From Pseudomonas baltica (GTDB taxonomy: Bacteria; Pseudomonadota; Gammaproteobacteria; Pseudomonadales; Pseudomonadaceae): a stretch of 64,000 bases of DNA. Of this stretch, positions 1 to 9,805 are shown in pieces. Positions within the stretch are counted from its first letter, which is position 1; every line of letters begins with the position of its first letter. Position numbers and translations under genes: made by a program. The DNA lies in the NCBI RefSeq assembly GCF_031880315.1, contig NZ_CP134771.1, positions 5,395,001 through 5,459,000 of the forward strand. The letters are read 5' to 3'. The notes below the pieces were generated by a model. It was not told where the DNA came from, made no database searches, and saw nothing but the letters and a program-made list of their open reading frames with translations.

Positions 1-439
<439 letters not shown>

Positions 440-601
440 TATAACACCCAAGCAATTTGCGACTCGAAAGAGCATCAGATTGCGGTGACTGTGAAGATGA
501 CACGAACCGAAAGTTCGTCGACTCTGAAGCGACACCCACAAATTATCACATACCCGATTCGCTGGAAGACCGCCCAAACGGTCTGCTGGCAAACAGAATT
601 T
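440..601 (+). other. 23S-5S internal transcribed spacer
   Basis: This 160-base spacer joins 23S and 5S rRNA. It contains no tRNA-like sequence. It has a short complementary pair around 571-584 (gaccgcc and ggtct) and presumably forms part of the processing stems. Nothing else is visible in it. Confidence 0.8.
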
Positions 602-717
602 CTTGACGACCATAGAGCATTGGAACCACCTGATCCCATCCCGAACTCAGCAGTGAAACGATGCATCGCCGATGGTAGTGTGGGGTTTCCCCATGTGAGA
701 GTAGGTCATCGTCAAGA
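602..717 (+). rRNA. rrf: 5S ribosomal RNA
   Basis: The sequence matches the Pseudomonas 5S rRNA pattern. The terminal stem is CTTGACGAC at 602-610 paired with GTCATCGTCAAG at 705-716. The conserved internal segments CCGAACTCAG and GATGGTAGTGTGGGGTTTCCCCATG are in order. The length of about 116 nt is normal. It is the last gene of the rRNA operon and is followed at once by a terminator. Confidence 0.97.
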
Positions 718-727
718 TTAAATTCCG

Positions 728-760
728 AAACCCCCATCTGCGAAGGCAGGTGGGGGTTTT
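728..760 (+). terminator. rRNA operon terminator
   Basis: A 14-bp stem (aaacccccatctgc with gcaggtgggggttt, one wobble) around a GAAG tetraloop is followed by a T-rich tail. It starts 11 bases after the 5S gene, as expected for a factor-independent terminator of an rrn operon. Confidence 0.93.
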
Positions 761-801
761 GTCTTTGTGGTGCCTGGCAAAGTCAAAGTCAAGATCAACA
801 G

Positions 802-871
802 CTTCGCGGGCAAGCCTTGCTCCCACAGTTGTATGCCGTGCATACCGTGGGAGCAAGGCTCGCCCGCGAAG
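802..871. repeat. Paired REP palindrome
   Basis: Two inverted copies of a REP-like unit (core cgcgggcaagccttgctccca) flank a central hairpin (gtatgc cgt gcatac), so the whole 70 bases can fold into one long stem with a single mismatch. The unit is of the type scattered between genes in fluorescens/putida-group pseudomonads. It lies between the rRNA terminator and the 3' end of queD. Confidence 0.85.
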
Positions 872-892
872 GGGCCGACCCTGCCAAACATC

Positions 893-1249
893 TCAATCGC
901 CGTAATACTCACAACCACTGGTGCAGGTTTCGTGAATACGGATTTTCGACAGCTCTGGCAATAAAGGCTTGAGCTCATCCCAAATCCATTTGGCCAGCAC
1001 TTCGCTGGTCGGATTCTCCAGGCCTGGAATGTCGTTGAGATAGTTGTGATCCAAGCGCTCATATAGCGGCTTGAAGATCGCCTTGATCTCGGAGAAGTCG
1101 CGAATCCACCCGGTATGAGGATCGACCGGACCGCTCAAGTGAATGGCGACCTTGAAGGAGTGCCCGTGCAACCGACCGCACTTGTGACCTTCTGGCACAT
1201 GGGGCAAACGGTGAGCGGACTCGAAGGTGAACTCTTTGAATATTTCCAC
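893..1249 (-). CDS. queD: 6-carboxy-5,6,7,8-tetrahydropterin synthase (QueD)
   Basis: This 118-residue protein belongs to the 6-pyruvoyl-tetrahydropterin synthase family. It converts 7,8-dihydroneopterin triphosphate to carboxytetrahydropterin, the second step of queuosine (tRNA G34 modification) and preQ0 synthesis. Visible motifs are the first zinc histidine in [10 protein letters not shown], the catalytic cysteine and HGH zinc ligands in [12 protein letters not shown], and the C-terminal ETCTSGCEY with the conserved Glu. Length is normal for bacterial QueD. The start is a GTG at 1249; no strong ribosome binding site is visible upstream, but the N-terminus ([13 protein letters not shown]) aligns with the family. 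It stands alone, convergent with the rRNA operon and divergent from the PepSY operon. Confidence 0.93.
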   Translation of the reverse strand: MEIFKEFTFESAHRLPHVPEGHKCGRLHGHSFKVAIHLSGPVDPHTGWIRDFSEIKAIFKPLYERLDHNYLNDIPGLENPTSEVLAKWIWDELKPLLPELSKIRIHETCTSGCEYYGD

Positions 1250-1439
1250 GATAGGGGAGGCTCTGAAGTCAAAACAGCCTTCAGTTTATCAGCTGGGCCT
1301 CCGCCTGCGGCATAATCAAGGCACACAGCCTGTCGCACATCGGGCAATCAATACCCGATCGACTTTCAGTTTCAATTAAGTTGCGTTCGATACCATGGAT
1401 TCCGTAGCCAAGGCTCATACTAATAAACGGAGATTCATC

Positions 1440-1748
1440 ATGAAAACCATTGCCACCCTATCCAGCATTATCACCTTCGTCTGCGTAACCGGCATTGCCC
1501 AAGCACGCGATTTAGGTCCAGACGAAGCTCTGCGCCTGCGTGATGCCGGCACCGTAATGTCGTTCGAGAAGCTCAACGCCATCGCGTTGGCCAAACACCC
1601 AGGCACCCAGGTTCATCAAACCGAACTTGAGCAGGAATACGGTAAGTACGTCTATCAAGTCGAGTTACGCGACAACAAAGGCGGCGAATGGGAACTTGAC
1701 CTGGATGCCAGCACCGGCGCCATCCTGAAAGATCGTGTAGACAGCTGA
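1440..1748 (+). CDS. Small periplasmic PepSY-domain protein 1
   Basis: This 102-residue protein has a Sec signal peptide (residues about 1-22, cleavage near AQA|RD) followed by one PepSY domain: a DEALRLRDAG segment, a helix, and a C-terminal strand pattern (YQVELRDNKGGEWELDLDAS) ending TGAILKDRVDS. The ATG at 1440 is preferred over one 45 bases upstream because GGAGA lies 8 bases before it and it begins directly with the signal peptide. It is the first gene of a four-gene operon and its stop overlaps the next start by one base. PepSY proteins often sit beside two-component systems and may bind or report periplasmic ligands; the real function is unknown. By position it could correspond to P. 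aeruginosa bqsP or bqsQ, which is an inference from remembered synteny. Confidence 0.88.
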   Translation: MKTIATLSSIITFVCVTGIAQARDLGPDEALRLRDAGTVMSFEKLNAIALAKHPGTQVHQTELEQEYGKYVYQVELRDNKGGEWELDLDASTGAILKDRVDS

Positions 1749-2062
1749 TGAGATTCAAGGCTCGCCTGCCCCAGGTCATCATTCTCTCTCTGGCAACGCT
1801 GTGCTCGCTGGCGATGGCCCGTGATCTGGATCAGGACGAGGCCTTGAGGCTGCGGCAAAAGGGCGCCATCCTGCCTCTCGAACAGCTCATGCATCAAGCG
1901 CTGGATCGCTATCCCAACGCACGATTGCTCGAGGCCGAGCTCGAAAAGCATGATGACGAGTACATCTATGAAGTCGAATTGCTGACCATCGAAGGCGTCG
2001 TGCGTGAAATCAAGCTGGATGCCGCCACCGGCAAACTGCTCAAAGACAAGGAAGACGACTGA
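1748..2062 (+). CDS. Small periplasmic PepSY-domain protein 2
   Basis: This 104-residue protein is a paralogue of the preceding gene: signal peptide (cleavage near AMA|RD), the same [12 protein letters not shown] start of the mature chain, and a PepSY domain ending [16 protein letters not shown]. The mature proteins start almost identically (RDL..DEALRLR), so they probably arose by tandem duplication. The second copy has a more acidic tail. Start and stop overlap both neighbours by one base (TGATG), so the four genes are probably translationally coupled. A role as an accessory sensor for the following two-component system is plausible but not shown. Confidence 0.88.
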   Translation: MRFKARLPQVIILSLATLCSLAMARDLDQDEALRLRQKGAILPLEQLMHQALDRYPNARLLEAELEKHDDEYIYEVELLTIEGVVREIKLDAATGKLLKDKEDD

Positions 2063-2730
2063 TGCGCCTGCTGCTGGTTGAAGACACGGTATCCCTGGCA
2101 GACGAACTGATTGCCGGTCTCAGCCGCCACGGTTACGCCGTAGACTGGTTGGCGGATGGCCGCGACGCGGTCTACCAGGGCAGCAGCGAGCCTTACGATC
2201 TGATCATTCTCGACCTCGGCCTGCCCGGTCTCCCAGGGCTGGATGTGCTGCAGCAATGGCGCGCCGGCGGTCTGAGCGTCCCCGTATTGGTGCTGACGGC
2301 CCGCGGTTCATGGGCCGAGCGCATCGAGGGCCTCAAGGCAGGGGCCGACGACTACCTGACCAAACCCTTCCACCCCGAAGAACTGCAACTGCGGATCCAG
2401 TCTTTGCTGCGCCGCTCACGGGGCCTGGCCAATCAGCCAACCCTGGAGGCCGCAGGGCTGCAACTGGACGAAAGCAGACAATGCGTCTGCAGCGGTGAAT
2501 TGCCGATCCAGCTGACTGCCGCCGAATTTCGTCTGCTGCGCTACTTCATGCTGCATCCAGGCCAAGTGCTTTCCAAAAGCCACCTGTCCGAGCATCTCTA
2601 TGACGGCGAAACCGAGCGCGACTCCAATGTCCTCGAGGTGCACGTCAATCACCTGCGCCGCAAACTCGGCCGCGAGGTGATCGAAACCCGCCGCGGCCAA
2701 GGCTATCTGTTCACCGGCGTTGCCCAGTGA
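2062..2730 (+). CDS. OmpR/PhoB-family response regulator
   Basis: This 222-residue regulator has an N-terminal receiver domain (residues 1-115) with acidic pocket E7-D8, phosphoacceptor D51 ([10 protein letters not shown]), conserved T79 and K101 (DDYLTKPF). The C-terminal winged-helix DNA-binding domain (about 125-220) ends in the usual LRRKLG...[11 protein letters not shown] pattern. It is encoded between two PepSY proteins and its cognate kinase, overlapping the kinase start by four bases. Position in the chromosome and operon content resemble BqsR/CarR of P. aeruginosa (PA2657), a system reported to respond to ferrous iron and calcium; this orthology is inferred, not tested. Confidence 0.94.
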   Translation: MRLLLVEDTVSLADELIAGLSRHGYAVDWLADGRDAVYQGSSEPYDLIILDLGLPGLPGLDVLQQWRAGGLSVPVLVLTARGSWAERIEGLKAGADDYLTKPFHPEELQLRIQSLLRRSRGLANQPTLEAAGLQLDESRQCVCSGELPIQLTAAEFRLLRYFMLHPGQVLSKSHLSEHLYDGETERDSNVLEVHVNHLRRKLGREVIETRRGQGYLFTGVAQ

Positions 2731-4058
2731 AATCCATACAGGGCCGCCTCAGCCTGGGGCTCATCAGCGTGCTGGTGGTCGTCGGCCTGGTCGTGGCCCA
2801 GTTCAGCCTCTGGCTGTTCGAAGTCGGCTTGCAGCGGTACCTCGAATCCGGCCTGCGCAACGAAAGTGAAATCCTCCTGACCGCGCTGGTGCGTGGCAGC
2901 AATGCCTTGCAACTCGATGAGTCACGCATCTCGCCGGCTTATGGACGGCCGTTGTCGGGGCACTATTTTCGTATCGATTTTTCGGAAGAACATTGGCGAT
3001 CCCGCTCGCTCTGGGACCTGGAGATGCCCATTCCCGACGGTCCCGGGGTACGCGCCAACGTCAAGCTCGGGCCCGAGGGTCAGCGCCTGCTGCAGTTGCG
3101 CTCGCAATACCGCCGCTTTGGCCAAGTGTTCACTATCACCGTGGCACAGGATTACACCCCTGTGTGGGAAAGCTTCCGACGCATGCGCCATATCGGCCTG
3201 GGCATGGGCTTCGGCGCGCTACTGTTGATCCTCTGGCTGCAACGCCTGACAGTCAAGCGCGCGCTCGGCCCCTTGGAGCGGGCCCGCCAGCAGATCCACC
3301 AATTGCAGCAAGGCCAGCGCTCGCAACTCGACCGCGAGGTACCGATCGAGCTCGAACCGTTGGTGGAACAGATCAACCAACTGCTGGCCCACACCGAGGA
3401 CAGCCTCAAGCGCTCGCGCAATGCCTTGGGTAACCTCGGTCACGCGCTGAAGACGCCGCTGGCCGTATTGCTGACCCTGGCGTCCAGTGAGCGCCTGCAG
3501 GGTCATCCACAACTGCGAGAAGAGCTGCGCGCGCAGGTCGAGCAGATCAAACGTCGCCTGGACCGTGAACTCACTCGGGCGCGGCTGTCCGGTGATGCCT
3601 TGCCGGGTATGGCCTTCGACTGCGATGCGCAGCTGCCCGGCCTGCTCGACACGCTGAACGCCATCCATGGTGGCTACCTGCAACTTCGCTATGAGGTGCC
3701 CGCCGGGTTGATGTTGCCCTGGGATCGGGAGGACCTCCTCGAACTGCTTGGCAACCTGCTGGACAACGCCTGCAAGTTTGCCGACAGCGAGGTGTGCCTG
3801 AGCATCGACGCCAACCGCGACTGCTATGAACTGCTGGTCGACGACGACGGCCCGGGCATCGTCAAGGCCGTGCGCGATGACGTGCTGCAGCGCGGCGCGC
3901 GTCTGGACGAACAGATCGCCGGACACGGCCTGGGCCTGGGCATTGTGCGAGATATTGTCGACGCGTGGGGTGGCGAGCTGCAGTTGCGCGACAGTCCCTT
4001 GGGCGGGTTGCGTGTCAGCGTCACGCTACCTCGGCGGGGACGCGCGGAAATCGCGTAA
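2727..4058 (+). CDS. Membrane sensor histidine kinase
   Basis: This 443-residue inner-membrane kinase has TM1 at about 9-30, a periplasmic domain at about 31-153, TM2 at about 154-172, a linker/HAMP-like region, a dimerisation domain with phosphoacceptor H239 ([10 protein letters not shown]) and a HATPase_c domain with N box ([11 protein letters not shown]), DDDGPGI and GHGLGLGIV glycine boxes. It overlaps the response regulator by four bases, so they are a cognate pair. Its genomic position suggests BqsS/CarS of P. aeruginosa. However, I do not find the periplasmic RExxE motif described for BqsS; the nearest acidic clusters are RNESE (44-48) and DFSEEHW (84-90). The stimulus therefore remains open. 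Confidence 0.93.
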   Translation: MKSIQGRLSLGLISVLVVVGLVVAQFSLWLFEVGLQRYLESGLRNESEILLTALVRGSNALQLDESRISPAYGRPLSGHYFRIDFSEEHWRSRSLWDLEMPIPDGPGVRANVKLGPEGQRLLQLRSQYRRFGQVFTITVAQDYTPVWESFRRMRHIGLGMGFGALLLILWLQRLTVKRALGPLERARQQIHQLQQGQRSQLDREVPIELEPLVEQINQLLAHTEDSLKRSRNALGNLGHALKTPLAVLLTLASSERLQGHPQLREELRAQVEQIKRRLDRELTRARLSGDALPGMAFDCDAQLPGLLDTLNAIHGGYLQLRYEVPAGLMLPWDREDLLELLGNLLDNACKFADSEVCLSIDANRDCYELLVDDDGPGIVKAVRDDVLQRGARLDEQIAGHGLGLGIVRDIVDAWGGELQLRDSPLGGLRVSVTLPRRGRAEIA

Positions 4059-4186
4059 ACGCTCTGTATCAGCCTTGTAAGCAATAAATTGCACCACCCA
4101 AGGGCATAACTTGGCGGTTATGCCTCAACTTTTGTCCTGCCACGCCGATACACGTTGAATTCCCCGTACGACGTGAGACCCAAACC

Positions 4187-5869
4187 ATGCGCCTGAGCCT
4201 GAAGGGCAAAGTTCTATCACTGGCAGTGCTGCCAGTCCTGCTGTTCGCGCTGGTCATCAGCCTGAGTACCGTGTGGATCCTGCGCGATCAGGCGGTAAAA
4301 GAAGTCGATCAGACCCGCCAGCGCCTGCTCAACGACGCCAAGTCGACCCTGCAGAACTACGTCGCCGTGGCGCTGGGCATCGTCAAGCCGATCTACGATG
4401 CTGCCGGCCCCGACGATCAGGCCGCACGTCAGCAGGTCATCAAGATGCTGTCGGCTATCAGCTACGGCAAGGATGGCTACTTCTTTGGTTATGATTCCCA
4501 GGCCGTGCGGCTGTTCAAGGGCAGCAGCCCGGATGGCATCGGCAAGAGCTTCATCGATGCCCGCGACCCCAACGGCGTGTATGTGAACAAGGGGCTGGTA
4601 GAGGCGGGCAAGGACGGCAGCCATTACACCCAATACAGCTCGTCGCTGCCCAATGACCCCAAGGTACTGGTCCCCAAACTGTCCTACACCGAGTATCTGT
4701 CCAAGTGGGACATGGTGATCGGCACGGCGGTCAATCTTGACGGTATCGAAGCCCAGGTGGCAGTGGTCAAGGCCGGTGTCGACGAGCGCGTCGAGGACAT
4801 GCTCCTGAGCATCGTCGGTATCGCCGTGGTGGTACTGGTGGTGATCGTTCTTATCGGCCTGGTGATGTCCGGTGCGCTGGTGCGTCCGATCAAGTTGATG
4901 AAGGCCAATCTCGATGACATTGCCGCCGGTGAAGGCGATCTGACGCGTCGCCTGGCCATTACCAGCCACGACGAAATCGGCGACCTGGCGGGCTCCTTCA
5001 ACCGCTTCGTCGACAAGATCCACGGGCTGGTGCGGCAGATCGCCGAAATGACCACCCAGCTCACCGGCCTGGTCGGTGAAGTGGCGTCCCAGGCACAGCG
5101 CTCGGAACAGGCCATGGAGCGTCAGCGCCATGAGACCGATCAGGTGGCCACTGCCATCAACGAGATGTCCTCGGCTGCGCAGGAAGTCGCCAAGAGTGCT
5201 CAGGGCGCCGCCGTGGCCGCGCAGAAGACCGACGAAGAAGGTCAGCAGGCCAAGCGTGTGGTCGACGGCAGTATTGCGCAGATTCATGCACTGGTCGGCG
5301 ACATCCGTACCAGCGGCACTTCGCTGGACAGCCTCCAGCAGGATGTGCAGTCGATCGTCAGCGTGCTTGGGGTGATTCGTTCGATTGCCGAGCAGACCAA
5401 CTTGTTGGCGCTCAATGCGGCCATCGAAGCGGCGCGAGCCGGTGAGGCCGGTCGCGGCTTTGCGGTGGTGGCCGACGAGGTCCGCGCGCTGGCCAGTCGT
5501 ACGCAGCAGAGTACCCAGGAAATCCAGGGGATGATCGACCGCCTGCAAAAGGGCACGACATCGGCCGTGGATGCCATGCGTCGTTCAAGCGAAGCGGGCG
5601 AGGGCAGTTCGGTGAAAGCCAATGAAGCCGGCCAGTCGCTGGATGCCATCGCCGCACTGATCGCCACGATCAACGCCATGAACGCCCAGATTGCGGCCGC
5701 CGCCGAAGAGCAGACTGCCGTGGCTGAAGAGATCAACCGCAGCGTGCATCAGATCGCGACAGCAGTGGACACGGTTGCCGACGAAACCCAGCAGGGCGCG
5801 CAAACCACTCGTCAACTCGCCGCCCTGGGCGAGCGCCTCGGGCAGATGGTGCGCCAGTTCAAGATCTGA
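4187..5869 (+). CDS. Methyl-accepting chemotaxis protein with Cache sensor domain
   Basis: This 560-residue chemoreceptor has TM1 at about 9-32, a periplasmic single-Cache (sCache_2) domain at about 33-195 ([16 protein letters not shown], then [19 protein letters not shown]), TM2 at about 203-228, HAMP at about 229-282, and a full MCP signalling domain with the conserved hairpin tip ([19 protein letters not shown]). The chain ends RQFKI and lacks a CheR-binding pentapeptide. Receptors with this Cache fold in Pseudomonas detect short organic acids (for example malate by CtpM/PA2652 and acetate/pyruvate by McpP). CtpM lies at the equivalent place near nuo in P. aeruginosa, so an organic-acid ligand is a reasonable guess. 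It follows the two-component operon after a 128-base gap and probably has its own promoter. Confidence 0.93.
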   Translation: MRLSLKGKVLSLAVLPVLLFALVISLSTVWILRDQAVKEVDQTRQRLLNDAKSTLQNYVAVALGIVKPIYDAAGPDDQAARQQVIKMLSAISYGKDGYFFGYDSQAVRLFKGSSPDGIGKSFIDARDPNGVYVNKGLVEAGKDGSHYTQYSSSLPNDPKVLVPKLSYTEYLSKWDMVIGTAVNLDGIEAQVAVVKAGVDERVEDMLLSIVGIAVVVLVVIVLIGLVMSGALVRPIKLMKANLDDIAAGEGDLTRRLAITSHDEIGDLAGSFNRFVDKIHGLVRQIAEMTTQLTGLVGEVASQAQRSEQAMERQRHETDQVATAINEMSSAAQEVAKSAQGAAVAAQKTDEEGQQAKRVVDGSIAQIHALVGDIRTSGTSLDSLQQDVQSIVSVLGVIRSIAEQTNLLALNAAIEAARAGEAGRGFAVVADEVRALASRTQQSTQEIQGMIDRLQKGTTSAVDAMRRSSEAGEGSSVKANEAGQSLDAIAALIATINAMNAQIAAAAEEQTAVAEEINRSVHQIATAVDTVADETQQGAQTTRQLAALGERLGQMVRQFKI

Positions 5870-5883
5870 CAGTGGCAGACTTG

Positions 5884-5909
5884 TAGCGAGGGGGCTTGCC
5901 CCTCGCGAC
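5884..5909. repeat. REP-type palindrome (gcgagggg family)
   Basis: The near-perfect palindrome agcgagggggcttgcccctc, continuing gcga, lies 15 bases after the chemoreceptor stop. It matches the second REP family common in fluorescens-group genomes and may double as a transcript end. A second hairpin (ggcgcc cgtca ggcgcc) follows at about 5955-5971. Confidence 0.7.
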
Positions 5910-5997
5910 ATCGCACCATCGAACGTTCCACCCCGCTCAAGGGACTAACCCTCATGGCGCCCGTCAGGCGCCTTGAGACCTTTGACACGGAACGCGC

Positions 5998-7071
5998 ATG
6001 AACCACACTCACCTGCACAACAAAACCCTACTGGGGCTGCTGATTCTGGTCAGTATCGCCTTCATCTGGATCCTGCTGCCGTACTACGGCGCGGTGTTCT
6101 GGGCCATCATCCTCGGTATCGTCTTCGCCCCCCTGCAGCGGCGCCTCAACCAGCGTTTCAAGTGGCGGCGCAACGTCACCTCGCTGATCACCCTCGGCAC
6201 CGCCATGCTGATTGCCATCTTGCCGGTAATCGTCATCAGTGCACTGCTGGTGCAAGAGGGTGCCACGCTTTACAAGAACATCGAGAGCGGCACGCTGGAT
6301 ATCCCGGCTTACGTCACCCACTTCAAGGAAGCGCTGCCCATGTTCGCGCAGCACTTTCTCGAACGCCTGGGCGTAAGCAACTTCGAGGGCCTGCAAGACA
6401 AACTCTCCAAGGGCGCCATGGTCGGCAGCCAGTACTTCGCCAGCCAGGCGTTCAGCTTCGGCCAGGGCACCCTGGATTTCATCGTCAGCTTCGGGATCAT
6501 GCTCTATTTGTTGTTCTTCTTTCTGCGTGACGGCGGCGACCTGGTGCGCCGGGTTCGGGAAGCCGTGCCCATGGCCGAACAGCAGAAGCGCCGGCTGCAG
6601 CTCAAGTTCAACCGCGTGGTGCGCGCTACCGTCAAAGGCAACCTGCTGGTGGCAGTGACCCAAGGTGCGTTGGGCGGGTTCATCTTCTGGGTGCTGGACA
6701 TCCCCAGCGCCTTGCTCTGGGCGGTGCTGATGGCGTTTCTGTCGTTGCTGCCTGCGGTAGGCGCGGGCATCGTCTGGGCGCCGGTAGCGATTTACTTCCT
6801 GCTCAGTGGCGCGGTCTGGCAGGGGGTGGTGCTGGCGTTGTTCGGCATCCTGGTGATCGGCATGGTCGACAACGTGCTGCGCCCCATCCTGGTGGGCAAG
6901 GACACGCGCATGCCGGATTACCTGATCCTGGTCTCGACCTTGGGCGGGATGGCGGTGTTCGGTCTTAACGGTTTCGTCATCGGGCCCTTGATCGCCGCGC
7001 TGTTCATGTCGACCTGGAGCATCTTTGCCGGAAATCGCAAGCGCGTACAATTGCCAGCCGATTTGCCGTGA
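5998..7071 (+). CDS. AI-2E/PerM-family membrane transporter
   Basis: This 357-residue polytopic inner-membrane protein has about eight hydrophobic segments: a pair at the N-terminus (about 10-55), one near 70-90, and a block from about 155 to 340. It shows family motifs such as LYLLFFFLRDGGD in the middle and MVDNVLRPILVGKDTRMP followed by GGMAVFGLNGFVIGPLIAALF near the end. The family includes E. coli TqsA and PerM; proposed roles include export of autoinducer-2 or other small solutes, but substrates are mostly unknown. Start ATG at 5998 has only a weak Shine-Dalgarno. It appears to be a single-gene unit between the chemoreceptor and mrdA. Confidence 0.88.
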   Translation: MNHTHLHNKTLLGLLILVSIAFIWILLPYYGAVFWAIILGIVFAPLQRRLNQRFKWRRNVTSLITLGTAMLIAILPVIVISALLVQEGATLYKNIESGTLDIPAYVTHFKEALPMFAQHFLERLGVSNFEGLQDKLSKGAMVGSQYFASQAFSFGQGTLDFIVSFGIMLYLLFFFLRDGGDLVRRVREAVPMAEQQKRRLQLKFNRVVRATVKGNLLVAVTQGALGGFIFWVLDIPSALLWAVLMAFLSLLPAVGAGIVWAPVAIYFLLSGAVWQGVVLALFGILVIGMVDNVLRPILVGKDTRMPDYLILVSTLGGMAVFGLNGFVIGPLIAALFMSTWSIFAGNRKRVQLPADLP

Positions 7072-7174
7072 AGTGGTATCATCGCCGCCATTCTTGAAAT
7101 CATTAGTAACACAGTGACCCTCTGGCGGCAGGACGCCACCCGCCGGAGGTTGCGCTTGTCCAAGAGCGGTTCCA

Positions 7175-9067
7175 ATGCCACAACCGATTCCCCTGAAAGA
7201 CCACGAAACCGAAAAAGGCCTGGTCAATCGTCGCCTGCTGTTCTGTGCCGTGCTGGTGCTGGGCCTGAGTCTCGCGCTGGTTGGTCGTCTGTATTTTCTG
7301 CAAGTGATCCAGTTCGCCTATCACTCGACCATTTCTGAAAACAACCGCGTGCACCTGTTGCCGATCCCACCCGAACGAGGGGTCATCTATGACCGCAACG
7401 GTGTGGTGGTTGCCGACAACCGGCCCAGTTTCAACCTGACCCTGACCCGTGAACGCGCGGGCGACACCACCAAGGTGCTCGACGAACTGACCACGGTGCT
7501 GCACTTGAGCGACGAAGACCGGGCCCAGTTCGACCGTGACCTCAAGCGCGTGCGCCACCCGTTCGAGCCGGTCACCTTGATGTACGAGCTGACCGAGGAG
7601 CAGATCGCCTTGGTCGCGGTCAACCAGTTCCAGCTGCCGGGGCTCGACGTCGAAGCGCAGTTCGTGCGCGAATACCCCTATGCCGAGCACTTCGCCCATT
7701 CGGTGGGCTATGTCGGGCGGATCAACGAGAAGGAGTCCAAGGAACTCGACCAGGTCGAGTACCGCGGTACCCAATCGGTAGGCAAGACCGGCGTCGAGCG
7801 CTTCTACGAGCCGCAGCTGCACGGCCATGTCGGCTTTGAGGAGGTCGAGACCAACGCTCAAGGCCGCGTGATGCGCGTGCTCAATCACACCGACCCGGTG
7901 CCTGGCAAGAACATCACCCTGACTCTGGACATCAAGCTGCAAGCGGCGGCTGAAAAAGCCCTGGGTGATCGGCGTGGCGCAGTTGTGGCCATCGATCCGC
8001 AGACCGGCGAAGTGCTGGCCATGGTCAGCAAGCCGAGTTTCGATCCCAACCTGTTCGTGACCGGCATCAGCTTCAAGCAGTACGCGGCCCTGCGCGATTC
8101 CATCGACCGGCCGCTGTTCAACCGGGTGTTGCGCGGCCTGTATGCGCCGGGCTCGACCATCAAGCCGGAAGTGGCCATCGCCGGCCTCGACAGCGGCGTG
8201 ATCACCCCCTCCTCGCGGGTATTCGACCCAGGCTATTACGAGCTGCCCAACTACGATCACAAATACCGTAACTGGAACCGCACCGGTGATGGCTGGGTCG
8301 ACCTCAACGACGCGATCATGCGTTCCAACGACACCTACTTCTACGACACGGCGCACCGCCTGGGCATCGACCGACTGCACGACTACATGACCGAGTTCGG
8401 TCTGGGCCAGAAGGTCTCGCTGGACATGTTCGAAGAAGCGCCGGGGCTGATGCCATCCCAGCAATGGAAACGCGCGACCCGGCGCCAGGCCTGGTTCCCG
8501 GGCGAGACGCTGATCCTCGGGATCGGCCAGGGCTACATGCAGGTGACGCCATTGCAACTGGCTCAGGCCACCACGCTGATCGCCAACAAGGGGGTGTGGA
8601 ACCGCCCACGGCTGGCGGAAACCGTGGGTGGCGTGAAGCCGGTGGACGAAAACCCGATGCCCAATATCCTGCTCAAGGACCCGCGTGCCTGGGAAGAGGT
8701 CAACCAAGGCATGCAGGCGGTGATGCACGCCCCCCGGGGTATCGCTCGCGCTGCGGCGGTGGGGGTGCAATATCGCATTGCTGGCAAGAGTGGTACCGCC
8801 CAGGTGGTGGCAATCAAGCAGGGCGAGCGTTACAACCGTCTGAAAACGCTGGAGCGCAACCGCGACAACGCGCTGTTCGTCGGCTTCGCTCCAGCCGAAC
8901 ATCCGCGTATCGTGATTGCCGTGATGATCGAGAACGGCGAGGCCGGTGGTCGAGTGGCCGGGCCCGTGGTACGGGAAATCATGGACGCCTGGCTGCTTGA
9001 CCAGGATGGCCACGTGAAACCTGAATACGCTGCACCGGCAAAGGCGCCGGGTGACCCCCATGTCTAG
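7175..9067 (+). CDS. mrdA: Penicillin-binding protein 2 (peptidoglycan transpeptidase)
   Basis: This 630-residue class B PBP has one N-terminal membrane anchor (about 19-44), a non-catalytic dimerisation domain starting at the ERGVIYDRNG signature (67-76), and a transpeptidase domain with S327 in GSTIK, S384-N385-D386 (SxN motif) and K538-S-G-T. It cross-links side-wall peptidoglycan in the rod complex and is the target of mecillinam-type beta-lactams. The usual mrdA site carries rlmH and rodA beside it; none is here, so this is probably a second PBP2 paralogue, as I recall for several pseudomonads. Start ATG at 7175 has GAGCGG five bases upstream. Confidence 0.93.
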   Translation: MPQPIPLKDHETEKGLVNRRLLFCAVLVLGLSLALVGRLYFLQVIQFAYHSTISENNRVHLLPIPPERGVIYDRNGVVVADNRPSFNLTLTRERAGDTTKVLDELTTVLHLSDEDRAQFDRDLKRVRHPFEPVTLMYELTEEQIALVAVNQFQLPGLDVEAQFVREYPYAEHFAHSVGYVGRINEKESKELDQVEYRGTQSVGKTGVERFYEPQLHGHVGFEEVETNAQGRVMRVLNHTDPVPGKNITLTLDIKLQAAAEKALGDRRGAVVAIDPQTGEVLAMVSKPSFDPNLFVTGISFKQYAALRDSIDRPLFNRVLRGLYAPGSTIKPEVAIAGLDSGVITPSSRVFDPGYYELPNYDHKYRNWNRTGDGWVDLNDAIMRSNDTYFYDTAHRLGIDRLHDYMTEFGLGQKVSLDMFEEAPGLMPSQQWKRATRRQAWFPGETLILGIGQGYMQVTPLQLAQATTLIANKGVWNRPRLAETVGGVKPVDENPMPNILLKDPRAWEEVNQGMQAVMHAPRGIARAAAVGVQYRIAGKSGTAQVVAIKQGERYNRLKTLERNRDNALFVGFAPAEHPRIVIAVMIENGEAGGRVAGPVVREIMDAWLLDQDGHVKPEYAAPAKAPGDPHV

Positions 9068-9090
9068 GTCGAAGATTCAACCCGGCGCAG

Positions 9091-9116
9091 TGATCCAGCC
9101 GAGCCCTTTGCGCGTA
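9091..9116 (+). promoter_or_regulatory. Candidate autoregulated ECF (RpoE/ChrR-type) promoter
   Basis: TGATCC at 9091-9096 and CGTA at 9113-9116 are separated by 16 bases, 57 bases before the sigma factor start. From memory this matches the -35/-10 pattern of ECF sigma factors paired with ChrR-type anti-sigma factors (singlet-oxygen regulon). It suggests that the sigma factor drives its own operon. Confidence 0.55.
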
Positions 9117-9172
9117 TACCCCATGATGCAACCGCCACTGGGCGGTCTTTGGCAATCATGGGAACCACCAGC

Positions 9173-9805
9173 ATGAGTCTGCGGTTAGTATTCAGGCAAG
9201 CATCAGCCCCTCGGAGCAACGCCCGTCCCGTGAGCAGCCTGGATAGCGATTCGAGCAGTACCCCACCCTGGAGCGACGACGTCGAGGCCGTCGCGCGGTT
9301 GCGTGATCGCGATGCTTTTATGCGCATCTACGATCACTTCGCGCCGCGGCTGCAGCGGTATCTGGCAGGGCTGAGCGGTTGCGAAGGGCGCGCCGAAGAG
9401 CTCACCCAAGAAGCCTTGCTGAAGCTGTGGCACAAAGCCGAACAGTTTGATCCAGCCAAGGCCAGCCTGGCCACCTGGCTGTACCGCATCGCTCGCAACC
9501 TGTACATCGATCACGTACGCCAGGACCGCGGCTGGCTGCCGGCCCAAGGCTCGCTGGCGGCGCTGGAGCGGCTCGAAGCACCAGCCGATGGCAGCCTGGA
9601 TTTCAGTCCCCGCCAGGAGCAGAAGCTCGCGGCGGCGCTGCAGGCCCTGCCGCCAGATCAGGCGCGGGTCATTCGCATGGCGTATTTCGAAGCCATGAGT
9701 CACCGGCAGATCGCCGATCAATTGCATTTACCGTTGGGTACCGTGAAGTCGAGCTTGCGCTTGGCGTTCCGGAAACTGCGCGCCGGCGTCGAGGCACCAC
9801 AATGA
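9173..9805 (+). CDS. ECF sigma factor (RpoE/ChrR class)
   Basis: This 210-residue sigma-70-family factor has region 2 at about 45-110 (AFMRIYDHFAPRLQRYL, ELTQEALLKLWHKA, ATWLYRIARNLYIDHVR) and region 4 at about 145-200 (LPPDQARVIRMAYFEAMSHRQIADQLHLPLGTVKSSL). It overlaps the following ChrR-like anti-sigma gene by four bases, which places it in the group that responds to singlet oxygen and related photo-oxidative or metal stress. ATG codons also exist at 9149 and 9158; ATG 9173 is chosen because GGGA lies about 10 bases before it and a candidate sigma-specific promoter ends at 9116. A tail of about 35 low-complexity residues precedes region 2. Confidence 0.9.
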   Translation: MSLRLVFRQASAPRSNARPVSSLDSDSSSTPPWSDDVEAVARLRDRDAFMRIYDHFAPRLQRYLAGLSGCEGRAEELTQEALLKLWHKAEQFDPAKASLATWLYRIARNLYIDHVRQDRGWLPAQGSLAALERLEAPADGSLDFSPRQEQKLAAALQALPPDQARVIRMAYFEAMSHRQIADQLHLPLGTVKSSLRLAFRKLRAGVEAPQ

